Source of the DNA: Hyaloperonospora brassicae
Lineage: Eukaryota; Oomycota; Peronosporomycetes; Peronosporales; Peronosporaceae
Assembly: GCA_947650285.1 (NCBI GenBank)
Contig: CANTFL010001107.1
Coordinates: 1-42,620, forward strand
Direction of reading: 5' to 3'
DNA: 42,620 nt
Shown here: piece by piece, positions 31,831 to 41,054 of the stretch
Position numbering within the stretch: position 1 is the stretch's first letter
Layout: every line of letters begins with the position of its first letter
Program-made: the position numbers and the translations under genes
The notes under the pieces: generated by a model
Seen by the model: the letters and a program-made list of their open reading frames with translations, nothing else
The model's database searches: none
Told to the model about the DNA's origin: nothing

Positions 31831-33517
31831 GGCGTGAACAGGACTGACGCAGAGTGGGACGGGTTTCGACTAAGTTGACGCGGGGCTCGAGGGTGTAGCC
31901 ATCAGGATAGAGAGGGAGAGGGGTGTTGGGGGTGTTATTTGTGGTGTGTTATTTGTGGTTTGTGGTTTGGGTCGTCTGGATCGAAACGACGAGCGCTTGT
32001 GCGTCGTGTCGTCGCAACGTGTCGTTTCGGAGCTGGTGTGGTTCGCGGACTCTGTCGGTCTTGTTGGGGTCTGTTGCACTGTGCACGAGGTGGGGACGGA
32101 AGGTTGGCAGTGTTACGCGGGTGTGGACCCTAGCGGGGGGTATGGGAGTTTTGCGACCCGAGTCGGGCCGTCCTGCTCTTGTGGGGTCACCACTTTTTTT
32201 TTGCCAGAGAGTGGAGTGTGCTACTCCCACCTAAGAGAGAGCTCGTACGTGCCCGCACGATGTCGGTGCACGATTGCGGTTGGGACACACGTGACTTCTT
32301 TGACGACGAGTGCCTACGAACACGAGTATCTGGTAGAGTGGAAACGGTCGTTCGCCCTCGCTCGCCATTGTTGTTCCGAACGAACTTGATGGCTGCCAGC
32401 AACTCGCGTGGGCTGATGCAATCGGGTCATCTGTCGTCTCGCACAGGTCATCGTGCCGGTAAAGGCCTCACACTGTTGTAACGGACACGACGGGATCGAT
32501 ATCGACAAACGGTCGCGAAACGCTTTTGTCCGAACTGTTACTCGCCCTCTCCACGTGACGATCGAGGCAGAAAGAGGCCGCTCGACGCAATAAAGTCAGC
32601 TCCAACAGACCCCTGAGACCGACGAGAGATGCACACATGCCATGTCTTGGCAGGTGCGTGTCGAGTCAGTCGACGAACTGGAACTATGGAAAGCCCAACC
32701 CGTCGGTGGTCTGCTCGATCCCGACCACTGTCGAATGCAAGGGACACGATCCGACGCGTCACGCCACGTTGCCGCACGTCTCTAGAAACAGGCGACCGCA
32801 AGTCCATACAAGCAGAAGCTTTCTCTGCCGATAGCCACCGTCGAGCTGTCCATCCATCACGTCATTCTCTCGACTAGCGCCTGCTGTATCCTCGTTATAT
32901 CTTCGGTCACTACCAAACGTCACGTACGCACACTCGTCGCTCGCCTTTCTTCGCATCGTCCGTACGACGTCGTCACGACGTATCGACAAGAAAGCAAACG
33001 TCGTCCATCCATCCATCGATCCATCCATCGACCCATTGCCTTTCTTTTGTCCCCATCTGTCCCTCAAACTCCTCTCGTCCATACCCTCGTGACGTTTGCG
33101 AGCCCAAAACACTGGCAAAGAAATGCAACGCGCGACCGAATCGTCGCGCCACGTTCCGTCCTCGTTCTATGCCGCACTTAACGCTGCGTCATGCGTCGAG
33201 AAACACACTATCGTCCCTCGTCCTCCCATCCAAATCCATACCGCTTCACCACCGGTTTCGTTCTGACTCTCGCACCCACACCCACGGACACAGACACCGC
33301 CACCTCAAGTCGACAACCAAACCCCTCAACGACCAAAAAAGCACAAGATGAGTCACCATTTCAACATCAGTCGGCGTCAATCGACTGACCAAGTGACCAA
33401 CTGACCAATTGACCAACTGACCAATTGACCAACTGACCAATTGACCAACTGACCAATTGACCAACTGACTAACAGACAGACCAATTGACAAATCAATTGA
33501 CGACGTGTTTGTCAACT
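31831..33517. other. 1.7-kb divergent intergenic region
   Basis: Between the FYVE-SYLF start (minus) and the hydrolase start (plus). I see no gene. It includes GT-rich DNA at about 31920-31980, CATC repeats at about 33005-33032 and the 8-bp tandem array close to the hydrolase start. Confidence 0.5.
33386..33473. repeat. tandem array of an 8-bp unit, 11 copies
   Basis: Units of TGACCAAN repeat without length change from 33386 to 33473. After the first unit, the last base alternates C and T, so a 16-bp higher-order period is visible. The final copy is TGACTAAC. The array ends 44 bp before the hydrolase ATG. Confidence 0.95.
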
Positions 33518-34678
33518 ATGGGCAACGGCGTGTCGAGTGAGATGGCGATCTTTGCCGACGGTGAGATGGAGGCCGAGCTCCAGCGACTCGGCGGCACGGG
33601 CGACGCCAGCGTCAAGCAGCTGCTGGGCCAGGGCTACCGCGACGTGGTGCAGCTCCTGATCCGCCCGCACCGGGCGCTGTACGACGTCCAGGAACTCGGC
33701 CCCGCGCGCTTCCACGTCGCACTGCGCACGACGGACAGTGAAAGCGCACAGCCGAACGGCCGCACCGCAATGGAGACGAGGCGTCGGGACTTTGCGGTCG
33801 TGAACGAGCGCGGGCTGCGCGTGCGCTGCTCGCACTGGCAGCTCTTCCCGTGCGGACCTCAGCGCGCGACTGGCGCTACGAGCAGCAGCACGAGGGCGTC
33901 GCCGGCTGTCACGTCGTGTCTCGTCTACTTGCACTCGAACATTGGCTCGCGGCAGGACGCGCTGCGGGTTCGAGACGCGGCGCTCGAGTACGGCTTCTCG
34001 GTGTTGGCTTTTGACTGCTGCGGCTCGGGCCTCTCGGACGGCGTGTACGTGACCATGGGCTGGAACGAAGCGACGGACCTCGTGGCAGTGCTCGAGAGCG
34101 TCGAGCGCGACGCGTCGGTCTCGGACGTCTGTCTCTATGCCCACAGCATGGGCGTGTTCCCTGCCGTGACGAACGTCGCCATTCGAGCAGCTGGCGCAGC
34201 GAGTAAGACGATGCAGGCAAAGCTCCAGACACTGCCGCATGCATTGCGGACCGCCGAGTCGCGACAGCGGCTCAAGCCGATCCGCGCGCTGGTGCTCGAT
34301 GGCGGCTACGCGTCGATAAAGGACGTGAACGAAGGCGTGCTGCGGGAAATGCAGGACGAGGGCTTTGCTGTGCCCAAGACGGTCTTGCGAGTGGCGACGG
34401 CAGCGATCCACAAGAGCGTCAAGAAGCGCACGGACGTCGACATGGAACTGCTGCGGCCCGTGGACTTTGTCGAGCTCTGCTACGCGCCGGCGCTGTTTAT
34501 CACGGCCAGTGGGGATCGCTACGTGTCGAGCGAACAGAGCGAAGAGCTCGCGCGCAAGTACGCGGGACCGTGCACGATGCTGCGGGTAGAGGGCGCGCAC
34601 TACGACCCACGGGACCCCTCTGTGTACACACAGGCGGTCGGGTTTCTCTACGAAGCTATGCATCCAAGGATGACGTAG
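33518..34678 (+). CDS. alpha/beta hydrolase with N-myristoylation signal
   Basis: 386 aa from the ATG at 33518, giving MGNGVSSE, a textbook myristoylation start (Gly2, Ser6). The in-frame TTG at 33485 would bury this signal. The hydrolase core has the oxyanion strand YLHSNIGSRQD, FDCCGSGLSDG, the nucleophile elbow YAHSMG (Ser210), Asp333 in SGDRYVS and His361 in EGAHYDP. The elbow has Ala instead of the first Gly of GxSxG. Layout resembles ABHD17/serine aminopeptidase (BEM46-like) proteins, which are membrane-tethered depalmitoylases or lipases; the substrate here is inferred only. A 60-residue spacer separates the acyl anchor from the catalytic domain. Confidence 0.82.
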   Translation: MGNGVSSEMAIFADGEMEAELQRLGGTGDASVKQLLGQGYRDVVQLLIRPHRALYDVQELGPARFHVALRTTDSESAQPNGRTAMETRRRDFAVVNERGLRVRCSHWQLFPCGPQRATGATSSSTRASPAVTSCLVYLHSNIGSRQDALRVRDAALEYGFSVLAFDCCGSGLSDGVYVTMGWNEATDLVAVLESVERDASVSDVCLYAHSMGVFPAVTNVAIRAAGAASKTMQAKLQTLPHALRTAESRQRLKPIRALVLDGGYASIKDVNEGVLREMQDEGFAVPKTVLRVATAAIHKSVKKRTDVDMELLRPVDFVELCYAPALFITASGDRYVSSEQSEELARKYAGPCTMLRVEGAHYDPRDPSVYTQAVGFLYEAMHPRMT

Positions 34679-35264
34679 CTTCTGTGCTGACGAAACCCCG
34701 ACGCGGTGTGCGTGTGTGTGCACGCACGTCTCGTCACGGAAATACGGCAACGTGTAGATGGCTCGAGTACCCTGTCCATCGAGACCGCGGCAAGCCCATT
34801 GCTCTTGTCGCAGTGGCTGTAGCTGTCGCAAAACCAACACCAGCACCAACACGAGGACTGCGATCACTACTACAGACCCATTGCGGCAGTAACGGCAGAG
34901 CAGCGCAACGAGACCGACCGAGGAATTGTAACACGGCACTTGTGGAGCCGCAACGTCGTGTTCACTCGGCTGCCAGCGCAAGACACATCCACTCTTCCTC
35001 TCAAGTCGACTGCGCGCCTCTCTACGAACAGCATACACTGACAAATGGACCGGCAATCACTCAAACAATAGAGCGCCGTCACCATCCACCTCCACTCCAT
35101 CACTTCATCACGCCATCACCTGCTCCACTCCATCACCTGCTCCACTCCATCACTCCATCTTCACCATCCACACCATCGGCCGTCTTGACTCGCACCTGCG
35201 TCCACTGCACCTTCAGCCCTTGTCCCCGGCCCTCGTCCCCCCCCAGCTGCCCCCTCGCCCCGTA
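34679..35264. other. convergent 3' spacer
   Basis: Between the stops of the hydrolase (+) and EctC-like gene (-). It holds an imperfect repeat of CATCACCTGCTCCACTC at about 35100-35175. No gene seen. Confidence 0.55.
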
Positions 35265-35968
35265 TCAGAACAGCGGGTCGTCTTTCATCGGCGCACTTCC
35301 GCCTTTCAGCGACTCGGGCGCTGTAAACAAACGACTGACGCCCGCGAGGTCAAAGCTCTCGAGCTCTTCGCCATCGGCGTCGACGGCCGGGAACACGCCC
35401 GTCGTCGCGTGCGCCTGCTCGACGCCATACAGCGGCGGGTTCATGACGCTCACGGCGTGCAGCTCGTCGCTCACTGCTTCGAGTTCGATCGCTTCGGCCG
35501 CATTGAGCGCCACGAGAGCGCCTTCGGCCACACTATGCGTCGTCTGACCAGAGCCGTCGTGTCCGTCCAGCAGCCGCACACGGCCCTCGCCGCGCGTCAC
35601 CAGCAGCGCAAACACGTGGTTCGGAAACGCGAGCCGCACGGACGCGCCTTTCTGCAGCACTTCCTGCTGCATTGAGAACCCGCACTCGTCGTTGCGGACG
35701 AGGTAGCGGCTAAGATCAGATTAAAGAGTCAGTATTAAGTATGACAGGGTATTAAACAGAGAGAGAGAGAGAGAGAGAGGTAGCGGCGCACGGGGCACGC
35801 ACACACACACACGTACCGCGTCTCGAGCGCATTGTTTGCACCACTCGTGACGACGCGAGAGCTCTGCCGCACGTCGTCGAGCGACCGCACGAGAAACGAA
35901 CGAGACGCCGACGCGTGCAACGAGCGGCGCAGCGGCCGCGCACCCGCCGACAACAAGCGGTGCAGCAT
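35265..35968 (-). CDS. EctC-like cupin with mitochondrial-type presequence
   Basis: Two exons, 35968-35817 and 35709-35265, with a 107-bp intron (GTACGT...CTTAG); 198 aa. The first 25 residues (LLSAGARPLRRSLHASASRS) look like a mitochondrial presequence. From residue 25 the sequence follows bacterial ectoine synthase: FLVRSLDDV, TRRYLVRNDECGFS, the cupin strand with NHVFALLVTRGEG, and MNPPLYGVEQAHATTGVFP, matching the family's NPPLTG..HD..G.YP motif. However the residues aligned with the iron ligands and catalytic Tyr/Glu appear changed (Phe79, Phe84, and Val and Ile further on), while His82 is kept. A C-terminal extension of about 38 residues is not in bacterial EctC. It is therefore probably an EctC-derived protein of other or altered function. 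No EctA or EctB gene lies nearby. Confidence 0.75.
35758..35811. repeat. GA and AC microsatellites in the EctC-like intron
   Basis: (GA)n at about 35758-35780 and (AC)n at about 35800-35811 make up much of the intron. Confidence 0.9.
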
Positions 35969-36335
35969 CGTTTTCGTCAGGCTCCTTTTACTCCCTACCG
36001 TGTTTTGTCACACGTACCGACTGGCACTCGTACCACTACCGACAAGCAACCGGTACCAACAGTACTTGACACACACACACACAGTCGCGCGACACTTTGC
36101 GCCACGCATCGACCGTGTTGTGTTTTTGACACGAGGTGTCGGTTTTTCGTACTTGATCGAACACGAGCAGCGTCGGTGTCGTACTTTAGCGGACACGCTC
36201 GGCGACACGACCGCCCTATGCGACACACGCACACCCACTCCCACACTCACTGACTCACACTCGGCCAGAGACAAAGCAGCAGCGCCCGTGGCGGTTGAAG
36301 CAGTCTCCGAGTCGCGTCACCTACAGACGACAATA
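35969..36335. promoter_or_regulatory. divergent promoter between EctC-like and TBC genes
   Basis: The 367 bp between two start codons on opposite strands must carry both promoters. A CA tract lies at about 36063-36083. No clear initiator was recognised. Confidence 0.55.
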
Positions 36336-38039
36336 ATGACCACTGCGCACGGGCAGCAGCTCGCGTGTTTCCGACCGACGCGTCGGTTTCGTCTATCGAC
36401 TACGGCGTCCCGAGCGGCGCGGGCGCTGGACACCGACGAGAAGCGCAGCGAAGAAGAAGAAGAAGAAGGAGACGACGTTGACGACGACGTAGCGACAGCG
36501 CTCGCGTGCAGCTGCGAGCGCCACGTGCTGCAGTGTCTCGTGCAGACTGAGCGCCGGTCCGCGAGCGAGTTGGACGCGGCCGAGCACTTGTCCCGTTTGC
36601 GTCAGGCAAAATGGCGCGAGCGGTTCGCGGCGCGTGATTGGTCGTCTCCGCGCGTGTGTCAAAAATGGCGAGCCAATCACAAGCGGTTTCTCACGTCCGC
36701 ATTGGACACCACTCTTGACGCGGCAGCCGAGTCGTCGAAAATGCCGGCCCAAGTGGTCAAAAACGCATTCTCGGCGTTCACGACCGCGGCCGAGCTCCTG
36801 TTGCAATCGCGCCAGCTGGACGCCATGCTGAAAGCCGGTGTGCCGCCGCACTTGCGGGGACCGGTCTGGTGGGTGTGCAGCGGAGCGGCCGAGCTGCGCC
36901 ACGCCGCCGCCGAGTCGTACCCGTCGCTTTTGCACCGTCTGCATACATTGACCAAGTGCGCCGAGATGGACATTGAGAAGGACTTGCCGCGGACGTTTCC
37001 ACTGGCGCTGAGCGAGTCGATGAACGCGTCGCAAGAAGGAGCAGAAGCGGACCCGTTTGGCGAACTGCGACGGGTCTTGCAGGCCTATTCGCTCCGGAAT
37101 CCGACCGTGGGCTATTGCCAGAGCATGAACTTCTTGGCAGCTGTGCTGCTGCAACAGATGGGCGAAGAAGAGGCGTTTTGGGTGCTCGCTGCGATTGTCG
37201 AGGAGCTGACGCCGCAGTATCACACACTGACGATGACTGGCAGTCGGGCCGACCAGCGCGTGTTTTCGGACCTCGTGACGCAGAAGCTGCCGGTGCTTGC
37301 GGGTCACTTGCAGACGCTCGGTGTGGACTTTGAGCCGTTTACGCTCAAGTGGTTCTTGTGTCTGTTTCTGAACACGCTGCCGTTTGAGCCCGTGATGCGG
37401 ATTTGGGACGTGTTTTTTTGCGAAGGCAGTCACGTGCTCCTGCGCGTGGGCCTTGTGCTCTTGAAGCTGAATCAACCGCGGATTATGGCATGCCACGATG
37501 CTTTGGACGTGTATGAGATGTTCAAGCTCTCGCACGAAACGCTGCAGGAATTGACAGCACCGTATCGGTCTGGACTGCTCAATCGGGACGAATGCGTTTG
37601 CGATACGCTCCTTCGCCTTGCAATGGATAAGTCGTTCATCGGAACGATTCCGTTCGATTCATTGCATGAGTTGCGTCAGTATTACTGCCACGAGATTGAA
37701 GCGGAATTGAAGGAAGCTGAAGCACAACGAATGGCGCGCCGACGTGCTGCTGAGGTACAGGCGTTAGCCAAAGCAAATGCGCAGATCGAAGCGCGAGAAA
37801 AGGGTGTCAAGAGCGACAGTGACGAGCCGTCAACAAGCTGCAGTGCTCACGAGGGCATGGAAGATCGTGCGCTGATGATGGAGTACGACTTTGTGGACGA
37901 CTATCCGTGCAGCTACGGCTCGGATGTGTCGTCGGCGCGCCACATTCGGTTTCTGGATCTGTACGATAGCGACGACTCGACTGCCGACTATTTTGTGGAC
38001 GTCATGTACGATTTTTCCTTGCAGCACCACTGCCGCTGA
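36336..38039 (+). CDS. TBC-domain Rab GTPase-activating protein
   Basis: 567 aa from the ATG at 36336 (MTTAHGQQLACF); the upstream open frame is promoter sequence. An acidic Glu tract at about 39-44 (GAA repeat) precedes the TBC domain, roughly residues 165-385: GVPPHLRGPVWW, the arginine finger in IEKDLPRTFP (Arg219), the glutamine finger in GYCQSMN (Gln262), FWVLAAIVEEL, and WFLCLFLNTLPFEPVMRIWDVFF. Both catalytic fingers are present, so GAP activity on a Rab is expected. A charged coiled coil (about 465-500) and an acidic tail follow. The Rab partner cannot be told from the sequence. No intron is needed. Confidence 0.92.
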   Translation: MTTAHGQQLACFRPTRRFRLSTTASRAARALDTDEKRSEEEEEEGDDVDDDVATALACSCERHVLQCLVQTERRSASELDAAEHLSRLRQAKWRERFAARDWSSPRVCQKWRANHKRFLTSALDTTLDAAAESSKMPAQVVKNAFSAFTTAAELLLQSRQLDAMLKAGVPPHLRGPVWWVCSGAAELRHAAAESYPSLLHRLHTLTKCAEMDIEKDLPRTFPLALSESMNASQEGAEADPFGELRRVLQAYSLRNPTVGYCQSMNFLAAVLLQQMGEEEAFWVLAAIVEELTPQYHTLTMTGSRADQRVFSDLVTQKLPVLAGHLQTLGVDFEPFTLKWFLCLFLNTLPFEPVMRIWDVFFCEGSHVLLRVGLVLLKLNQPRIMACHDALDVYEMFKLSHETLQELTAPYRSGLLNRDECVCDTLLRLAMDKSFIGTIPFDSLHELRQYYCHEIEAELKEAEAQRMARRRAAEVQALAKANAQIEAREKGVKSDSDEPSTSCSAHEGMEDRALMMEYDFVDDYPCSYGSDVSSARHIRFLDLYDSDDSTADYFVDVMYDFSLQHHCR

Positions 38040-38481
38040 GCGAAATGTGTGACGTCGGCATAGGAGACGGCATGCCTTGCATCTTTAGCATCGTCTGAAA
38101 GGATGGAAGAAGTGCAAGGCGACGGCTATATCGGCAATGAAAAGACGAAGTGGGCCTGGTCAAGCTCAGTGTATGGAGTTGTGGCGCGGCGCTTTGCTTT
38201 GCGCTCGACGCATCGACTGCAAGAAGGCATGCAGTCACGTTTGAGTCATCACGTTTGAGTCATCGGAAGCCGGTGCATGCATAACAAATTGGTTGCTGGA
38301 TGCTGACTCTCGACATGAAGTCGGCATATGCATATGCTCCGTAGCTCTTACAATCGCCGCAAGGTACAAACAATCAATAAAAAAGCATTGGAGCGGCCGA
38401 GCGTCGAGTCACGGTCGAAGTGTTGCTTCGTACGTGGTATCGTGTTCGCTTGGGTCAGTCCTTCGGCAACTCGTTGCTCTG
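38040..38481. other. intergenic with a 14-bp tandem duplication
   Basis: TCACGTTTGAGTCA occurs twice in a row at 38235-38262. Otherwise nothing recognisable between the TBC gene and the small five-exon gene model. Confidence 0.55.
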
Positions 38482-39208
38482 ATGGACTTTTGCGACGTCA
38501 ACCCGCTTGAAGCAGCAGTACGATCGAGTGTCTCTAATGGCGCAGAAACGGATCCTGTTTCTCTCGAGCAAGACAAAGCGCAAGCAACGGATGGTGCGTC
38601 GATACTGGAACTTTGGAGCACTGAACATAGCGATGCGAGTTGGTGCAGTGTACTGGGAACACGCTGTGCTGTTGTGATTTGCGTGCACAGCTATTCGAGC
38701 CGCTCACGATTGCTTGGCAATTTGTTTGGTTGGCTGTCCCCACCTGTTTTCGCTGGTTTCCAAAGAGTGTCGGCTGCAAGAGACGCTCGCTGGCTCTTCA
38801 TATGGTATGGTACGCACACGATCACAGCAGCCATGACTTTTTCACGTGCAGATGCGACGACTGTGTTTCGATCGACCGTCGGATCAGTCGAAGAAGCTAC
38901 TTGACCAGTTTGTCGCATCGTCGTTACATCGCAGTACATGATGCACTTCCACCAAGAGCCATTGCACCGCAAGACAGATGAGACCAAGCTGGGGCACTTT
39001 GACACGCATTCTGCAGGTGTAAAGCTTTCTGGCGTGGCGCCGCCTTCGGACCATACGAGCCTTTGACTTACACAGGATGGCAGGAAGCTGGAGCCCAAAG
39101 TGGCCGAACGCATTGGACAAGGAGAGTGTGGTCAATCGAGACGCCGTAACGAACGAACGAACGAGGGACCGTTTCGAAGCACAGCTTACCCATACCTACC
39201 TACCATAA
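38482..39208 (+). CDS. small five-exon gene of unknown function (127 aa)
   Basis: Model joined by eye: exons 38482-38593, 38766-38804, 38852-38877, 38935-39016 and 39084-39208, with introns of 172, 47, 57 and 67 bp. All have GT...AG ends and every phase fits, ending at TAA. The protein begins MDFCDVNPLEAAVR and its middle reads ATTVFRSTYMMHFHQEPLHR then KTDETKLGHFD, followed by SWSPKWPNALDKE. The Tyr/His/Pro-rich middle is reminiscent of small flagellar microtubule-associated proteins, but I do not recognise a family, so that is only a guess. Splice sites in exons 3-5 are the least sure: the donor GTCGGA is weak. An unspliced 140-aa frame from the same ATG is the alternative. Confidence 0.45.
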
Positions 39209-39383
39209 ATACAATGCAAATGAATCCACCTGCAAAATGGTTGTCGTAGACCTTCTCCTCTATCTGTGCCATGCTCCAGAGGTCCTCCCTCCATGTCAAC
39301 TGACTCGCTCGTGCCAAACAAACGCATCCACTTCCATCCCGAACACGCGCAAGAGTGATCCCACACCTACACTTGCAACTTGG

Positions 39384-41054
39384 TTACAGCAGGCATTCAA
39401 ACCACGTTACCGGTCGAACCGTGCTCTTAAAGAGCCCGTCACCCGTCTTGAACGCCGTGTCCGCGTGGTTCAACTCACACCTGTAGAACCTGTCGTGCGG
39501 CGTCTTGCCAAACTCTGACAGTGGAATGCCACCGGCGCAGCTGGCAAACTCCACGAGGCCGTCGTTCTCGGAAGACTTGTGCGGGATCATGCTGCCGCCC
39601 ATAATGTACTTAAACTGGAACTTGGAAATGTTGCCAACGTACGAGCTGCTGCACATGGCAGCATACACGTGCTTGCGGTAGGCCGCTTGAGCAGCAACGT
39701 ACGCAGCGTCCAACCGCTTGCTGCTGTACTTTTCTGTCGCGTAGACAATAGACCGCGTGGACTTGGGCACGGGGCACTTGCCGTTGAACATCATGTCCAC
39801 CGCGAGGTTCTGGACTTCGTGCTTGCAGTAGTCCACGAGGTGGTCGGACGCCATGCTGCCAATCATAGGAGGACTGAGCGCAACCCACGTCGAGCTCGGG
39901 GCGAGGTGGCACCTTCCGTTGGCAAGTGCCCCCGCCAGCATGAGCCCACCCATCGAGTGCGTGACCAAGATCGTGTCTCGGATTGTCCGCGACGAGGCAT
40001 CCGAAGACGCTGACATGGACAACGCGCGGTCACACACCTTTTGTTGCAGGATAGAGCTCGTCCAGGCGTAGTCGACGGTGTTGAGCGACACGTACTCGAT
40101 CGACGTGCAGCACGGGGCATGGCCTTGAATCTTGTCCCATCCGAAATGCCGCGACGACTTCAGCACACCTGGTTCCTCTACTTCGTTGCCCAGGCCGTGG
40201 AAAAACAGGCACGGCCGACGCGTGGATTGACACGAACAGGACGAGCCTTGCATCGCCAGGTGGGCCGCGGCCGTGAGCTTCCTCGAACGCGGTTTCGGCA
40301 CGTCGCTCCCAGTGACCAGTGCGAGACCCGTTGGGGTCAATGCCGTGGCTTTGGCCACTGTCTCACATGTCGACCCGTTCGGTAACTTCATGTCGGGGAC
40401 AACCACCGCGCGCTTGAGGTACTTGACGTCAATGGTCACGTCGCTCGCATACGCCGTGAACCCCTCGCGCCCTTTTGCGCAAATGGCGTACCGAATGCCG
40501 CCAAACGAAGTCTTCAAGAGCACACCGCCTGCACACTCAATGGGGTTCCCCCCAATCGATGCACTTGGGATCGAAGTCGCTCGATTCACCGCCGGCAGAA
40601 TATCGTCAAACGGCAGTTGACACGACGGAATGCACTGCACAGTTTCGGCATTCGACGAGCTGTCGTTCGTCATCAAATACGGCGCCCCGCCCACGAGGGC
40701 GTACGTCATGCACAAGTGGCTGGCCACAAACGAAGCGTAGCCGTCGTAGCGCACGCGCGTGCCATCTTTCGACAACACGGGCGTCGCCAATACATCAAAC
40801 TCCGTGTCGCCGTACAAGGCCATGGCCGTTCGATGCAGGTCGACATGGAGCTTCAGCGATGGCAGATTGGCTAGAGCAGTTGTACCCGACGACGACAATG
40901 GCAGTTCGTCGGTGTCGACCGGCGGATTAGTAACTCGTGGACTTGTACTTGTCCCCGTTGTTGTTGTTGTTGTTGTTGTTGTTGTGGACACCCCACGTGT
41001 GAAGAGGGCCGTTATTGCAGTGGCAGTACCCACGAGTCGCACGTAGCGTGTCAT
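39384..41054 (-). CDS. secreted or membrane-anchored lipase-like alpha/beta hydrolase
   Basis: 556 aa from the ATG at 41054 (MTRYVRLVGTATAITALF, a signal or anchor). A Thr tract follows at about residues 24-33, encoded by a GTT-type repeat at about 40960-40984. The C-terminal half is a Cys-rich hydrolase: LFFHGLGNE oxyanion region, nucleophile Ser367 in VTHSMGGLM, probable Asp498 in SSENDGLVEF and His530 in ELNHAD. The first half (residues 70-260) has no recognised fold. The elbow is THSMG, not GxSxG. ENDGLV recalls lipases and PGAP1-like acyl hydrolases. Because the product enters the secretory route and has many cysteines, an extracellular or surface role is likely; the substrate is unknown. 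Confidence 0.72.
   Translation of the reverse strand: MTRYVRLVGTATAITALFTRGVSTTTTTTTTTTGTSTSPRVTNPPVDTDELPLSSSGTTALANLPSLKLHVDLHRTAMALYGDTEFDVLATPVLSKDGTRVRYDGYASFVASHLCMTYALVGGAPYLMTNDSSSNAETVQCIPSCQLPFDDILPAVNRATSIPSASIGGNPIECAGGVLLKTSFGGIRYAICAKGREGFTAYASDVTIDVKYLKRAVVVPDMKLPNGSTCETVAKATALTPTGLALVTGSDVPKPRSRKLTAAAHLAMQGSSCSCQSTRRPCLFFHGLGNEVEEPGVLKSSRHFGWDKIQGHAPCCTSIEYVSLNTVDYAWTSSILQQKVCDRALSMSASSDASSRTIRDTILVTHSMGGLMLAGALANGRCHLAPSSTWVALSPPMIGSMASDHLVDYCKHEVQNLAVDMMFNGKCPVPKSTRSIVYATEKYSSKRLDAAYVAAQAAYRKHVYAAMCSSSYVGNISKFQFKYIMGGSMIPHKSSENDGLVEFASCAGGIPLSEFGKTPHDRFYRCELNHADTAFKTGDGLFKSTVRPVTWFECLL

Noticed and set aside
33386..33473. CRISPR-like array
   Set aside because: The 8-bp units are contiguous without spacers and the genome is eukaryotic; it is a simple satellite.
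33512..35056. 514-aa open frame antisense to the hydrolase
   Set aside because: It mirrors GC-rich codons of the sense gene, is rich in Arg and His without domain motifs, and extends because stops are rare antisense to such genes.
34570..35547. 325-aa plus-strand frame over the spacer and the EctC-like gene
   Set aside because: Low complexity His/Pro/Ser composition from CATCAC repeats, and antisense to a better-supported gene.
35265..35968. Part of an ectoine biosynthesis cluster
   Set aside because: No EctA, EctB or EctD homologue in the window, and catalytic residues appear altered.
36393..37535. 380-aa open frame antisense to the TBC gene
   Set aside because: Same antisense artefact; the sense strand carries clear TBC motifs.
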